Positions 49,101 to 61,044 of a stretch of 64,000 nucleotides of DNA are shown here, piece by piece (the first letter of the stretch is position 1; each line of letters begins with the position of its first letter). The translations under genes were made by a program, and so were the position numbers. A model generated the notes under the pieces. That model was given only the letters and a program-made list of their open reading frames with translations. It had not been told where the DNA came from and did not search any database. The stretch is from Membranipora membranacea (lineage: Eukaryota; Bryozoa; Gymnolaemata; Cheilostomatida; Membraniporidae). The stretch spans positions 14,508,001 to 14,572,000 of the forward strand of contig OU612075.1 in the NCBI GenBank assembly GCA_914767715.1. The letters are read 5' to 3'.

Positions 49101-49783
49101 ATCATTTCATCTCAGAGCGAGACTCAGTAAATCCCTTCCTTGCAGGAGATATTGGATCTGTCAAAATCATAGCTGGAGTTAAGCTTTGGACGAGAATCAA
49201 CTGTTGCGCAGGTAAAAACAATACCAATTGGCATGATCAAATTCAAACCAGAGTCAAACAATATTGTTTTCTACTTTCTATTTGTAATTAATGTTCACAA
49301 CCTTCATTTCATGATTGTCTGGTCAGAGGTTGCTTTGAAAGGATGCCTTAGTTTGGTTGTCCCGCATCACAATCTATTCTCTTCTCTTAATTGTAGAAAA
49401 TGATCATAACTTTCATTTCCTGTGTTCTCTTCAGAAGTCTATTTCAGATGATGAATACTAAGGAAACTTTGGTATGTGGTTTCAAGATAATGGGAATGTT
49501 CAGTTTGAACCCAAGTGTGATTAAATCTCTCTCTTATTTTCAAATTACAGAACACGCTAAGAACCTCCATTTCCTGCTGTCTCTTCAGAAATCGCTTTTA
49601 GACAATGATTACGACGGAAGCCTTTGTTCTGTTTTCCCTGGACCACCCACCACACCACTGATGGAAAACGGCGATGTAGTTTGGTTTCCTTGTCCGCTCA
49701 AACAAGGACAATTCTTCAAGGTGATCTTCTTTACTGGCTCAGGAGCTTTTGATGTCACTGAGATAGAGCTGTTTGGGTATTAA
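46186..49783 (+). CDS. PAN/F-type-lectin-like protein, copy 2 (one nonsense codon)
   Basis: Exons 46186-46212, 47028-47316, 48055-48351, 49026-49211 and 49551-49783 have the same lengths, phases and splice signals as copy 1. MYSTGNLCL plus AVVGFYASFSR forms the signal peptide; the PAN-like and second Cys modules are open. Exon 4 has TAA at 49082-49084, where copy 3 has GAA, so one substitution suffices. Translation would give 223 residues ending in the DAFD motif, without the F-type domain. Downstream codons, the CC pair and final TEIELFGY remain readable, so the loss is recent, or a truncated PAN-only protein or readthrough is used. Intron 4 holds two ghost pieces of exon 5; intron 2 a long hairpin. 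Closest to copy 3. Confidence 0.65.
46735..46952 (-). mobile_element. hAT-like element fragment in intron 1 of copy 2
   Basis: The stretch ends GCTGCAGGTTGTCCACAGCTG, the same terminus as the right end of the element at 3863-5415. The preceding 200 bp match its subterminal part. The other end is missing or unrecognisable. Confidence 0.6.
47824..47912. repeat. 43-bp inverted duplication (hairpin) in intron 2 of copy 2
   Basis: Arms 47824-47866 and 47870-47912 are reverse complements with one mismatch and a 3-nt loop TAA; the inner 30 bp are perfect. Copy 1 has one arm only (AACACTTTTTACTTCATGTC near 42029-42063), so the second arm arose in copy 2. Confidence 0.9.
49290..49462 (+). pseudogene. 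Ghost pieces of exon 5 in intron 4, copy 2
   Basis: Two fragments resemble the start of exon 5. One is near 49290-49345 (VHNLHF-like, then degenerate). The other is near 49397-49462 (HNFHFLCSLQKSISDD, then a stop). Equivalent pieces occur in copy 3 at about 59881-59935 and 59990-60055, but not in copies 1 or 4. Confidence 0.7.
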
Positions 49784-51026
49784 ATAATGCATCTATATCA
49801 GTTATTGTTTGCAGACATAGCATATTATATCGACAGCCACAGAGAGGTTTTTATTTCCATGTACACTTAAATTTTAGATGATATATGATATATCTCCAAA
49901 AGCTTAACACACCTATAATTGTGCAAGGAGTATATTTAACGTTTGTCTCCTGTCAATTTTTGATCGTTACATTGTCACAAACGAAAATAAACATCACAGT
50001 GGACATGATTTTGGTTATCTTGTTTCCCCGATAAATGTAGTGAAAAATATTTGTAGATAATTTGAATACGGAAATAGATTTAGTGCCGAATTTCCGAGCC
50101 TGCTTTCTTAAGAAATTGATTGCATGATAAAGTCTGTGAAAATTTAATTTTTTTATGAGCAGATATATTATTATATCAAGGAGTAACAGGGGTTCTAACT
50201 GCTCCTTGATCATATCATGTCATTGAATCTTGTAACATAGGCATTATTATTTACCTTGATTGAAGATTAGGACTAGTGAAGGGCATATTATCTAAAAAGT
50301 TTTTTGAAGCTGCACCCAACTTCCAATAACTTTAAAGATAATATGATAGTATCTACTCTTAACAATATACCATCCGATTGAAGTTCAATAATCAATTTAT
50401 AAATCATTCAAACATAAAGTTTGTTCTCCTTTTTCCGTTTTTTCTCTGTGGTTAATTTTGTATAGCGTTCTAAAATCATCAAATTAAACTTAAAGGGCAA
50501 ACAAGTTTTCGCAGCAATGCATTAATGTGTAGAGAATAATGTGCTACAAACTACATTTTCATATTTTGGGAGTTGTGCTCACCAACAAGCGAGAATTGTC
50601 AGAATTAATCTCAAAGATAAACAGCTGCTAAAACAAAGGGATCTGAATACCCTAAAAACTTCAATTGAAATTGTCTTCAATAACCCTGTCCCATCAATCA
50701 ATGCTACATTTCACTAGATATCAATCTCAACTTGGAAAATCAGCGTAGAGGCTATGAGAGTACCTTCACTATCAGAGATTGTCAAATGAGCTTTTTTTTG
50801 ACATTCCATTCTATCATTAACTTATTTCCATAAATGCAGTGAAAATTTCTCTTTATTGCACTAAATTTATAAAATTTATCACAAAAGCAAAATTTGCCCT
50901 TGCCGATTATTCATTATAATAATATATAAAGAAGACCAAATAGTGGAGTTGATATGCCAGGTTTCAGAGCGTTATCACTATAATTAAAATTATCCTCTCC
51001 CGGAATAGGACAGCTGCCATACATTT
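49784..51026. other. Intergenic, nothing recognised
   Basis: No gene. An AGGAGTAAC-type word near 50178 recurs near 61310-61360 upstream of copy 4, suggesting shared flanking sequence. Confidence 0.45.
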
Positions 51027-51380
51027 GTGAAACATGATAACTGGTTGGCGGTAAGGACTGCTGGCAGTGAATCAAATGAAAAATCCCTCTGCAAAGAAGC
51101 TATGCATTGTCAGGTAAAATTAGATTTCAACAACACCAGAAAATTTCTTAAATCTTCAGGAAATCTTGCCCATGCAATACCAACACATGTTGTCTTAGCA
51201 GTATATGCAGATCAAGGATTTGAAAGCCTTTACGATTGTATCCTCAAGCTTGCTTGCCTGTTGACAGAGGGCTTAGTATTATCAAGGTTTGACAAGTGTG
51301 TAGTTGTAGGATTATCACCTCATCAGCAATCAGTGGAGTTGTTTTCCTCTAAAAATCTGAACATCATGGGTGGTGCTTGA
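51027..51380 (+). other. Unrecognised 117-codon open frame
   Basis: An uninterrupted frame without a known motif; the middle reads THVVLAVYADQGFESLYDCI. Composition is more protein-like than that of other frames in this AT-rich stretch. It has no visible intron partner, signal peptide or repeat copy in the window. It could be a transposon remnant or chance. Confidence 0.2.
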
Positions 51381-52213
51381 ATGGATGCGGAAGGTCAACT
51401 GCTCTTAACTTCTTTTTAGAGTAGCTGCAGTACGCTCAAAATATTGTATTGCTGTTTGCTCTCTTATAAGGGACCAGAAATGATCACCATTGACCTCTAA
51501 GTGACTAAGTCATGGACAGGTACCTTAGAATACTGTGTGGGTAATTGTCAAAACGAATTAAGCTAGGTATGGTGAATAATTTTTGGTACAGGGGAAACCC
51601 ACAAACATTGTCGGACAGTTTGTACAATGTAATACCGGCCTTATTCAATATGGATTGAGGCAATTTTCACTAGATATGGAGTATATTTATGTGCCAATGT
51701 AAGTTTGCTTTATTAATGTTCGCCCAGCGAAAATAACAACTAATTGTGGGAGTAGATACATGATGATTAAGAGAAGCACCAAATCTGCTTCTGGCATGGC
51801 AATATGTAGGTATTATCAAACATAAGCCCTGCTCCAGTTGTGTAATAGCAAAACTCCTTCCATGAAATACACTCCTCTCAACACTGTGTATTGACATTCA
51901 ATTTGCCGAAATTAAAGGAGGCTTTTTTCTTGGGAGAATTCATGAAATTCACAAGGTAAAATCTGGTTGCATTATTTTTAGCTCAGTCATGTTTATCATT
52001 CAGATTTATTTGGATTATCACAAATGAAACAATGAAACCCAATTTTGGCTGTCTGACACATTATCGATTCTTGAAGATTTTAAATTGTTTGATTCTGTAA
52101 TTAAGGGATTAGTTGTCTACTGTAAATTCGAACAATTGCCAATGAAAATTACTGCATCTAATTTGTGAATAAACATAGATTAGGCACCACTGCAAATTAA
52201 TGAATGTGGATAG
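51381..52213. other. Intergenic, nothing recognised
   Basis: No supported gene or repeat. Confidence 0.4.
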
Positions 52214-53970
52214 GCAAAAGAGAGTTTAGGGATAATCATCGTTATGGTGATGGAGATAGTTATTCGGAATTCAAAAGGCAGTGTGAATGGGATCCAGGTT
52301 GCGAATAACCAGATACTACCGCCGATGAGGGCCTTTATGGATGACATTACAATAATATCACCAGACAAGGCTCAGGTTGTAGCTTCAATCGATAGACTGC
52401 ATGAGTTGATAGAGAGATGTGCGATGCGATTCAAACCTAGCAAGAGCCGGTCCCTGTATTTGTGTATAGGCAAACCTGTACCAAATACCTACTTCATAGG
52501 AACAGAGCGTATTGCCACGCTTGCAGAGAAGCCTGTGAAGATCTCAGGAAGATGGTATAGTTTGCCGATCACAGACAGGTTTCGCGGAAACGAGGTGAAA
52601 AAACAACTCATTACAGGGCTGGACGCGATTGAAAAATGTGGTCTGTCTGGTATATACAAAGCCCGGATTCTCAACTTTGCACTCATGCCTCGAATTCTGT
52701 GGCCTCTGACAGTTTATGATATTCCGCTTACACCAGTTGAGAGAATGGAGCAAATGATTAACAAGCACATGCGTAAGTGGCTCGGAGTTCCAAGGAGCTT
52801 CAACACTAATGCACTGTATGCCAGTTCGTTTACTATTTCACTACCTATGAAATCGCTTGTGGAAGAGTACAAAACATCGAAAGCGAGACTGGATATGATG
52901 TTGAACGAATCACCAGCCCAGGTGATAAGGGAATGTGCTCCAACACTTGACACTGGTAAAAAGTGGTCTGTCACAGAGACTGTCAGAGAGCCAAATCTCG
53001 ACTGGAGATAAGTGAGATTGTGGGTGCTGTGACAACTGCACGTCATGGCATCGGCTGGGAAGCAAACCGGTGGTTCTCAAAGGAAAGCCCAAAGGTTAGA
53101 TGGGAGATGGTAGTTGATGAGGTGCACAAGATGGAAGAGGTGCGCCGCCAGACACAAGCTGTAGGCCAAGCCCTACAAGGCAGGTGGACTTGTTGGGAGT
53201 CAGTTGAGCAGCGTCAGCTCAAATGGACAGAAATGTGGTCGATTGAGCCACAAATGATCAGCTTTCTGGTTGGTGCAGTTTATGATCAACTACCGACCCC
53301 AACGAACGTGGAACGCTGGAATTTGACCGAGAACTCGAAATGTGCCGAGTGCTCGGCCGAGGGCACACTTCGACATATCCTGTGGAATTGCCCGCAGGGC
53401 CTGGGAAGATACACGTATAGGCGTAATCAAGTCCTGAAATTGTTGTGTAAATATGTAGAGAAGTGTGAATATGCTAATGCTGGTGGTGAAGCGCGTGAAA
53501 AGATTTTGCGCAAAAAGGGATTAATTAATAGCGGAGAATGGCAGGTGAGATGCGACCTCACAAAGCAGCTCAGCATGCCACAGCATATTGTGATCACGAA
53601 CCAAAGACCAGTCTTAATTGTCTGGTCTGACAAAGAAAGAGCACTAATACTGATAGGATTGACGGTGCATTGGGAAGAAAATCTCTCAAACGCGCATGAG
53701 AGAAAACTGACAAGATACGAAGATCTTGTGACACAATGCCAAGACAAAGGTTGGAATTGCGAATTATTCGCAGTGGAAGTTGGCTGCCGTGGATTCATGG
53801 CTAGATCAGCTACCAAATTTCTGACTAGAGTTGGGCTGTCAGGAAGAGAACTCAAACAAGCCACAAAAAGCATAGTACTGTCGGATCGAGAAAGATCACG
53901 ACAGTTCACTGCTGGCAGAGTTCATATGAGATCACTTTATAATACTGAATGCAGTTTTTCGGCAGTTTGA
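52214..53970 (+). mobile_element. RLE-type non-LTR retrotransposon, 5'-truncated, frameshifted
   Basis: Frame one (to 53011) begins just before the RT catalytic box FMDD (52334-52345) and continues through the thumb-like region (GRWYSLP, LPRILWPLTVYDIPLTPVER-type sequence). A shift near 52985 moves to a second frame to 53970. That frame carries a CCHC knuckle C-x2-C-x7-H-x4-C (53341-53391) and a C-terminal restriction-like endonuclease domain. This order (RT, CCHC, endonuclease) defines R2-type elements. Both residues expected to be acidic in the nuclease are changed: RPV at 53608-53613, where the family has RPD, and Gly at 53656-53658, where the family has Glu. The first half of the RT is absent. 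Dead copy lying between lectin-like copies 2 and 3. Confidence 0.75.
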
Positions 53971-53992
53971 TGATTTTATTACTGAACTATAC

Positions 53993-54012
53993 CCTGGGGC
54001 AAATGCCCCAGG
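53993..54012. repeat. GC-rich hairpin just 3' of the RLE element frame
   Basis: CCTGGGGC, loop AAAT, GCCCCAGG: a perfect 8-bp stem 22 bases after the stop codon. It may be part of the element's 3' UTR, which in R2-type elements is structured for recognition by its own reverse transcriptase. Confidence 0.6.
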
Positions 54013-56580
54013 CAACTGATAAATTGCAACGCCAAGTTGTAACTGAATCTTCAGAGCAAAAACCCCTGTTCTTTATACTGACCTGTATAAATAGGTCGTA
54101 AAAATAGAAACAGGTGGGATGATACGTCATTATTTTGATGGCCAACCTCGCATTTAGATGGTAATTAAATGTGCAAAAAATGGAAGTAAATGAGGAAGAG
54201 TATAACAATTAATCAGATTAAGACCATGGCAACCATGACAGTGCAATATACAATGCCTAACTTCATGTAGAGTCATGCACCTAGGCGTGTCACATACAGT
54301 GTATGTGACAGTACATGAGGCAGAACGCGCATCTGCATGGATTTGGCAACAACACTGTGTGAAGACAAAAGCTAAATAATCCTATTGCTAGGCTTAACAC
54401 ACTTACTTTGTTTTGTGGAGTTGGCCAGCATTTAATTCCTTTATTTATAATCCTTGTAAGGATCAGATTGAGGGGATTAAGTGATGATTAGCAAACTGCT
54501 CGGGATAGAAGGCTAAGCGGGATTATGCCTTTAATACTCAAATTAAAGTAGTTTAATCTCTGCAGGGTGAAAAATCAAAGTGAGTCTAAGGAGATCTAAG
54601 GAATTAAAGAGTTAGGATTAAAAGCTTGGCCATCGCATAAAAGGCAGGCAGAGCGAGACAGGAGATCACAGTCATCTCTCTGACTTGTGTATGAGTTGTA
54701 CTATGCTCAATGTGGTGAATTTGAGTAGTGAACTATGGCACAAGGGGCGGGTGCCTTGACAATTAGCGATGTTGGGCCGATGAGTTGATGGAAAGCAAAC
54801 CTCCCTGCACTGGTTTGGCTTAGAGTATAAGCATGAGATTGATGGGGTGAACATTGTTAAACTGAAACAATGACGACTTGGCAGCCTCCCTGGTTGCGCA
54901 ACAGCACAAACACACCAATTATGTCAAACCACCGAAACTTACAAAATGCACTGAGGGATCGATGAGATTGATTGAGATGCTCATCAACACACAGGGGTGG
55001 CTTCATGCTGCTGGGGCCGGCCATGAGGAGGTTGTTCTAGAGAAGGCCTGTGCTTGACTCATGGTTTCTAGCTGAAGACCTGTGTGTTGTGCAGTGGTAC
55101 GCGTACCACTGTAAGTTGTATCTAGTGCCATCATTTAGCCTACACCATTATCATCATCGCTTAATTGTCAATAAACATGAATATTATTGGCACTACCACT
55201 TGGGCAGCTTTTAGGAAATAAAATAAGTAATGGCATCTTTTTCACGGTGTGGGCATAGAATTGATTTTTTCAAGCTGCCAAAGGGTAGTCCTTGAACATG
55301 TAGAAAATTATATTACTTGACCTTGGTGTATTGCTTTGAAATGAATACTGGGACAAATGGAAAGGTGAGGATTCCGTTTTTGATGTTCCAGCCATGCAGG
55401 TCAGTCGCTGGTCAATGCTGAGGTGAAGGGTGAATTGGAGATAGCCCGATGGCGACATTGAGCTGGTTTATTGTTCTAGTTTGATTTGTCCGAAGATTGT
55501 TTTCTTTCTTATAATGTAACATATTATAGGGGAAAAAAATATGGGGCGCTTCACGCATTTGTAACCGAAAGTGACGATCACCGCCACTGTATATGTTGTT
55601 TGGCAGACAGGGTACTTGCCATAGTATTAGATGTTGTTAAATCTGGTGCAGAATTGACGAACAAATGAACACCACCACCAGGAAATTGCTAGCATTTCCA
55701 CAATGGACGACATAGGTTAGTGATAGGGAGGTGGGAGGGAAATTGACAGACTTATTTTCTTTCAAGACCGGCGTGGTGACCGGATGTAGATTGAAAGAAA
55801 GAATATGTGAGTAGCTGTGAACAGTAGTTCTAAGAAAGCCTATCATTGGCTGAGAACAGTAGTTCTAAGAAAGCCTATAATTGGCTGAGAACAGTAGTTC
55901 TAAGTTTTCCTTACCAATAAGTTGTCCTTAGTTGGTTGAGGGAGGGCAACTTTTTATTCAGTTGACCTGGATTATTTGTCATGTCTTGGGACTGATTGCC
56001 AAGACAAGGGAAGGTGTTATAAGGGCAGAAAAAAATCTTTTTTGTACCAAAAACTTTACTTTTGTTTGGCAGTCGATTGTTTGTAGCGCTTGGATTGGTT
56101 GGGCAGCGGACGCTCTTTTTAGCGTGCTGTCGGAAGCCAGAGTTGAACGATGTGGTGGTGTGTCTGGCCAACGTGCTCAATGGTGGCCAAGCTGCCGGCG
56201 CATTTAAGGCACAATTAGCCATCAGTTTTTGTCAGGGTTGTGATATATGCGTTTTTTGTCATGTTGATAGAGGTGGAAGTGCTGGTTGCACCGATAGCAA
56301 TCCATATTTAAGATGTTACGCCTGTCCGCTACGGCAGCATCCTGTCGTCTGAATGTTATTATTTATATATATATTATTTTTATTATTGCATGTGTCATAG
56401 GCTACAGGAAATTTTCTGAACCATGATAGTATCTGAGTTTCATCAATCTTCATATTTAGTATATCACATATGTGCTGCACCATTCCACCTTCCCTTTTTT
56501 TACTTGTTCATAATTTGCTCAATTATCTTTAGCTATCAATTTTAGTCATGAGCATATTCCATTTTCCTCTTCCACATTTC
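54013..56580. other. Intergenic with small palindromes and a 35-bp tandem repeat
   Basis: 54288-54310 is a 10-bp stem with a 3-nt loop (TGTCACATAC). 55092-55111 is a perfect 20-bp palindrome centred on CGCG (CAGTGGTACGCGTACCACTG). 55819-55904 holds about two and a half copies of a 35-bp unit starting GAACAGTAGTTCTAAG. Overlapping frames of 90-100 codons at 55911-56352 on both strands have no recognisable motif and I do not call them genes. Confidence 0.55.
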
Positions 56581-57376
56581 CTGTACATACATAAATTATA
56601 ATTGACAAGGTTTGTTGACTTTTCAGGTCCTTGCAATTATAATTCCATCTTTGACACTTGCATATAGAACTGTGAAAGCATGTTCTAATCTGGAATACAG
56701 CTCTCCTGTTTTATTTACCACAAACGACTATGTCAAAAAAGAATTTTTAAAAATTGAGAATAGATGTTTGAAAATTATAGACTATAACAGTTCTAAAGAT
56801 AATACTCGAAAGACCTACAACATCCCTGTTTTAACTTTGCGTTTCGAATATTTGTATCTGCTGACGTTTTATAAAATTGTTAATAGTTTAGTCCCAATAA
56901 TTGATACCAATCTGCTCCCCGAGAAATTAACTAGTGAAACTCAGCTTGCTAAAAGTTCTGGGTTTAGACTATCCAAGGAAAATTTTAGATTTGCTTTAGC
57001 TAATTTCGGTGCTCAGAAGTTTAACGAATTACCCAATCATGTTAAGCTGAGTCAATCCCTTGCTCCATTCAAAAATGCCACTCGGAGCCACGTCCTCAAA
57101 CTTCTCAATTAATGAGTCAGTTCTTATCATTTCATTTTAGCCTACTGCTACATTGTTCTAACTTTTCTTTTCCTAGCTATGTGTATCAACTTGTGTAATG
57201 TTTTACTGCTAATTAATGCCTGCGTGTACGTTGTAATTTTACCTGTCATTGTTCTTGATTTTTAGTTTTATGTCTTTTTAATTCTACACCATATTTTTAT
57301 CAATTTTGCTGTTTTCTGGGTACAAGTCCTAAGAACTTATTCTTCTCCAGAATAAACATGGAATATATATATATAA
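56581..57376 (+). mobile_element. 3' end of a CR1-like retrotransposon
   Basis: The frame to 57112 encodes only the domain that follows the RT in CR1-like elements: LAYRTVKACSNLEYSSPVL, then KKEFLKIENRCLKIID and a final FKNATRSHVLKLLN. A 3' UTR ends in a TA-repeat at about 57362-57376, as in the element at 7362-8600. The RT and endonuclease are absent. The frame is intact over its length, so the copy may be fairly young. Exact 5' edge uncertain. Confidence 0.7.
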
Positions 57377-58393
57377 CTCCAAGTTAGACCCATGTTTCAA
57401 AACTACATACATACGATGTAGTTTTTGATGTGTCAGCTTTCTGCGTTACGCGATGCAAAACTCAAAGTAGTTGCTGACTCTTAGCTGAGTTATACTTCAG
57501 TTTAGGGGAGGTTCCGAGACATTGCTGTAATGATGATAGGGCACAGGCTAAATAATAACAGGACCAGGAGACTGTTCTGTGGTATTCTGTGTAGCTGAGT
57601 TTGAGTACCTGATGAACGAAATGTTTCATAAGAATTCTGGCTTATTATTCATCCGAAATCAGATTTTGTCTTTTCCCCTATGTAGAAGGTGCAATCTGCA
57701 ATTAGCCAATGAGCAGTTGTTTGACACCTTGGTTGCCCTATAAGCCAATAAAGTAGAAAAGACAGTTAGAGAGTTAGACAATATTCAATTAAAGCACTGG
57801 TGGAGCATACCCTTGATTATTTGCATTTACAGTGAACCCGCATGTTTGTGCAATAGAGGGTGTTCTTTAATTTGTATCAATAAAATAAAACTAACTGGAT
57901 ACCTCTTACCGTAAAGGTTATAGTTAAGGCAAACAAATACGATCAGGGAGGAAGATTCATCTTGTTGAACCCAGAGCTGATCCTCAGACACCACACAACA
58001 TTATTGGTCAGTTCACTGCAGCTGTGGTATTTGTTATGACTTGTCGGCCACATGCTCCAGGTTGAGCCAAACCAAAATCTGATCATTTGTAAGTCCCGGA
58101 TTGCCTCAATTGAATTAGACTGATTTCTAGAGAATTTCAATTTTGAACTAATCTTAACAACATGAAATCTCTCTAAAATAAACAAATGTTTCTTTTGCAG
58201 TTAATAAAATGAGGTGTTGAATGAATGTGTTATACAGGTCAAATTTGTTCCACCAGCTCCTTCACATGTAATCTACTTAAATGTATGTGACAGACCTCAT
58301 TAAATTAAATTAAATGACAGATGTCATTAAATAAATTTGAATCAATTAAGTGACAGCCCTCTAGCTATAGCACATCACCACGAGGTCCAGTTG
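57377..58393. other. Intergenic, nothing recognised
   Basis: No supported gene. Low-complexity ATTAAATTAAAT near 58300. Confidence 0.4.
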
Positions 58394-58458
58394 TGGTCCA
58401 TTCGTTATGTGGTCCATTTGACCTGTGGTCCATTTGGTGTGTGGTCCATTTGCCAGGG
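58394..58458. repeat. 16-bp minisatellite, four units
   Basis: TGGTCCATT-type units start at 58394, 58410, 58426 and 58442, exactly 16 bp apart, with variable ends. Confidence 0.85.
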
Positions 58459-59186
58459 AACCCTTTAAGGGGGCACCACAGTTAAAGCATATAACATGGA
58501 AATCAATGGCAGTTTCCTGTTAAATGCCCACGGACATTAGAAAGTTTTATGTTCTTGCATATGTCAGTGGCACTTTTAACGCTTTTTGTTTCCAAATTGT
58601 TGGCCTAGAACCAATACACTAGTGAAACCTGAGTGTTAGGAAGACTTATATTGCTTCAATATTCAAATCAATACCTATGGTATAATTGCATTACACTTAT
58701 CCGTATACAATAGTCAGAAATTGGTACAATGATTTGAAGTATTGTACCAATGATTCGCAGCAAATACCATTATTGTACATCTGAATTTATGTCACCTTTT
58801 TACTGGAATAAAATGGACATACACTACCTTGTATTATTTTGAGAATACTAAAATCAACCACTATGTAGTTGATTGCGTGAAATCAACAATTTGGGACCAG
58901 GCTGTAGCACTGTTTGTACAATTATCTGATTTTTGTTGATGATTAAATCTGAATGATGTGCTGTATGTAATCGCTGTACTATAGCTGGGATTACAGTAAA
59001 CATTTTCAGCAAAATTGGCATATATTTTGCAATTATTCCTTTGAACTACTGCGTAAAAAAATTGAAATGGATTGACTTAAATTTTGAGGCAGAAAATAAC
59101 TTAATCCAATTTAACAGTTTTCCAGAGAACACATTGATGCCTGGAATATTGCCAGTTTTGATATGCAAAGTGATATTCTCTTTTAG
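58459..59186. other. Duplicated flank of the lectin-like unit
   Basis: The sequence 58500-59000 aligns with 45380-45980 upstream of copy 2 (GTGAAACCT-AGTGTTAG, TGGTATAATTGCATT and TTTTGAGAATAC are shared). Exons 1 and 2, expected next, are missing, so a deletion joined this flank to exon 3. Confidence 0.65.
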
Positions 59187-60382
59187 CCTTTCAGATTGAT
59201 GATTCTATATCCTGTCATGGACCGAGGGGCTTGCCTCAGGCAGTTTATACAGCCTGTCACTGGGTTAAGCCTGGCTGAATGTATTGGACTGCACCTGGCT
59301 GACTCCGCATACCCTGCTGGAGACCTCAGCTATGATGCCACGCAGGGAACATGTTATGCTGTAGTTCAGATGGTACCCAGTGACTATAGCTGAGAGAGTT
59401 CATGATGTTTTATTTTCCTCAGCTCTACCATGGGAATGACTGCATATTTCGAGATCGAGCCAAGAGGTGACAACTCAGCTCGATCTAGGCCGCCCTCGAA
59501 ACTCACATGGAAACATAGTGATTATAAAAATTGCGTTGCTTTTATGGTGTCATCATTGCAGTGGCGAAGGACCCTAAGTTGTCCAGCGAGCAACCTCTAT
59601 CAGGCAAGTTTGGTAACATATTTCCAAGATAAAAACTTGAGCTGCCTGAGTTAGGAATCGGTGGTCCATACACTCATCCCTTTTAATTGATTTAAAGCTC
59701 TGAGCCTTCTTTATCACAGGTCCATTTGAGAGTTCACAGCCCTACCCGGGCAAGCATGCGTCAAATGCCTTTCAGGAAAGCAAAAGGTATGCCAATAATT
59801 TCATCTCAGAGCAAGACTTATTGGCATAACCAAATTTAAACCAGATGAACAATACTGTTTCCTCTTTTCTATTTGTAAATGATGTTCATAGCCTTCATTT
59901 CCTTGTTGTTTGGTCAAAAATTGCTTATAACTTATGGCTAAGTTTGGTTGTCCCTGCATTAGAATTTATCCTCTTTTTTTAATCGTAGAAAATGATCACA
60001 ACTTTCATATCCTCTATTCTCCTCTGAAGTCAATTTTAGATGAATACTAAGGAAACTTTTGCACATGCTATCTAGATAATTACAATGTTCTTTAGTTGTT
60101 CAGTACGAACCGAAATGTGATTAAATTTCTTCTTTTTTTTAAATTGCAGATTTTGCTGAGAACCTTCATTTCTTGCTGTCTCTTCAGAAGTCACTCTTAG
60201 AAGATGATTACGGTGGAAGCCTTTGTTCTGTCTTCCCTGGACCACCCACTCATCCACTGATGAAAAACAACGACGTAGTATGGTTTCCATGTCCGCTCAA
60301 CCAAGGTCAATTCTTCAAGATGATCTTCTTTACTAACTCAGGAGCTTTTCATGCCACTGAGATAGAGCTGTTTGGGTCATAG
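59187..60382 (+). pseudogene. PAN/F-type-lectin-like protein, copy 3 (pseudogene)
   Basis: Exons 1 and 2 are absent. Exon 3 starts at 59187 after a proper acceptor but has a 2-bp deletion near 59200 relative to copy 4. It breaks off after SDYS, where the repeat shared with 20994-21088 begins (59423-59516). Exon 4 starts at 59720 (GTCCATTTGAGAGTTCAC) but is cut near 59820 by a deletion that also removes its donor. Exon 5 (60150-60382) is complete, with acceptor and stop, and ends TEIELFGS. Shared ghost pieces of exon 5 group it with copy 2. No full-length product is possible. Confidence 0.85.
59423..59516. repeat. 95-bp dispersed segment, copy 2
   Basis: Diverged match to 20994-21088: both have TGCATATTT-GAG, CCAAGAGGTGA, TGATCTAGGC or CGATCTAGGC, and CACATGGAAACAT. 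The ends of this copy are partly self-complementary (TTCGAGATCGAGC near the start, GCTCGATCTAGG and CTCGAA later). Confidence 0.6.
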
Positions 60383-61044
60383 ATATTGCATACATCAGTA
60401 AATGTACTCAGGTGGAATAAGATTTTCATTGGGGTTCTGTTACCAGAAAAACTTGTGAAAATTGCTGTATCTCAAGCTGGTTCTGAATATTCAGAGCAGT
60501 CTTATCGATGTATAAATTCACTTTTCTATTTTTCTCTACTCATGTAATAGTATATAATACTAACAGCTACCGGAAGCATCCTATGTCCTTGTTTGTTGTA
60601 CACAATGGTTGGAAATGGATTTGAAATGAAACTCAATCTCAGCTGGCTTGATTTATTGCTACAATTTTTATTTGCCCGCATCATCTCTGATCATATACAT
60701 CAATGTTTTTAGTCCTGTCTTCTGCTTCTTCTCTTTTTTATTTGAAAGTTCCTGAATTAGGGTCGGCTAAAACTGAAAAATTTACTGCAAATTCTGATGA
60801 TAATCATAATATGTATAATAATTTTCAGCATTTTGAATTATGCCAGGGTTCAATATTTTACGTGCCTAGCCTTCAAATAAATCAATTTAAGGATGTATTA
60901 TATTTATTCACAAGAGCTCTTCTTGGATCATATTAGAATTCAGTATTCATGTTAAATGCACAGATTAATTATCACATTACATCAGTAAGTATGCAGAACA
61001 ACATGTCAGATTCATTCAATGACCAGTTCGCATGAGTTAACAGG
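60383..61044. other. Intergenic between copies 3 and 4
   Basis: No gene supported. The frame at 60703-60936 has no motif. Confidence 0.4.

Noticed and set aside
55911-56352. Overlapping frames of 91-103 codons on both strands
   Set aside because: No motif, no splice partner and no repeat copy; they overlap each other on opposite strands.
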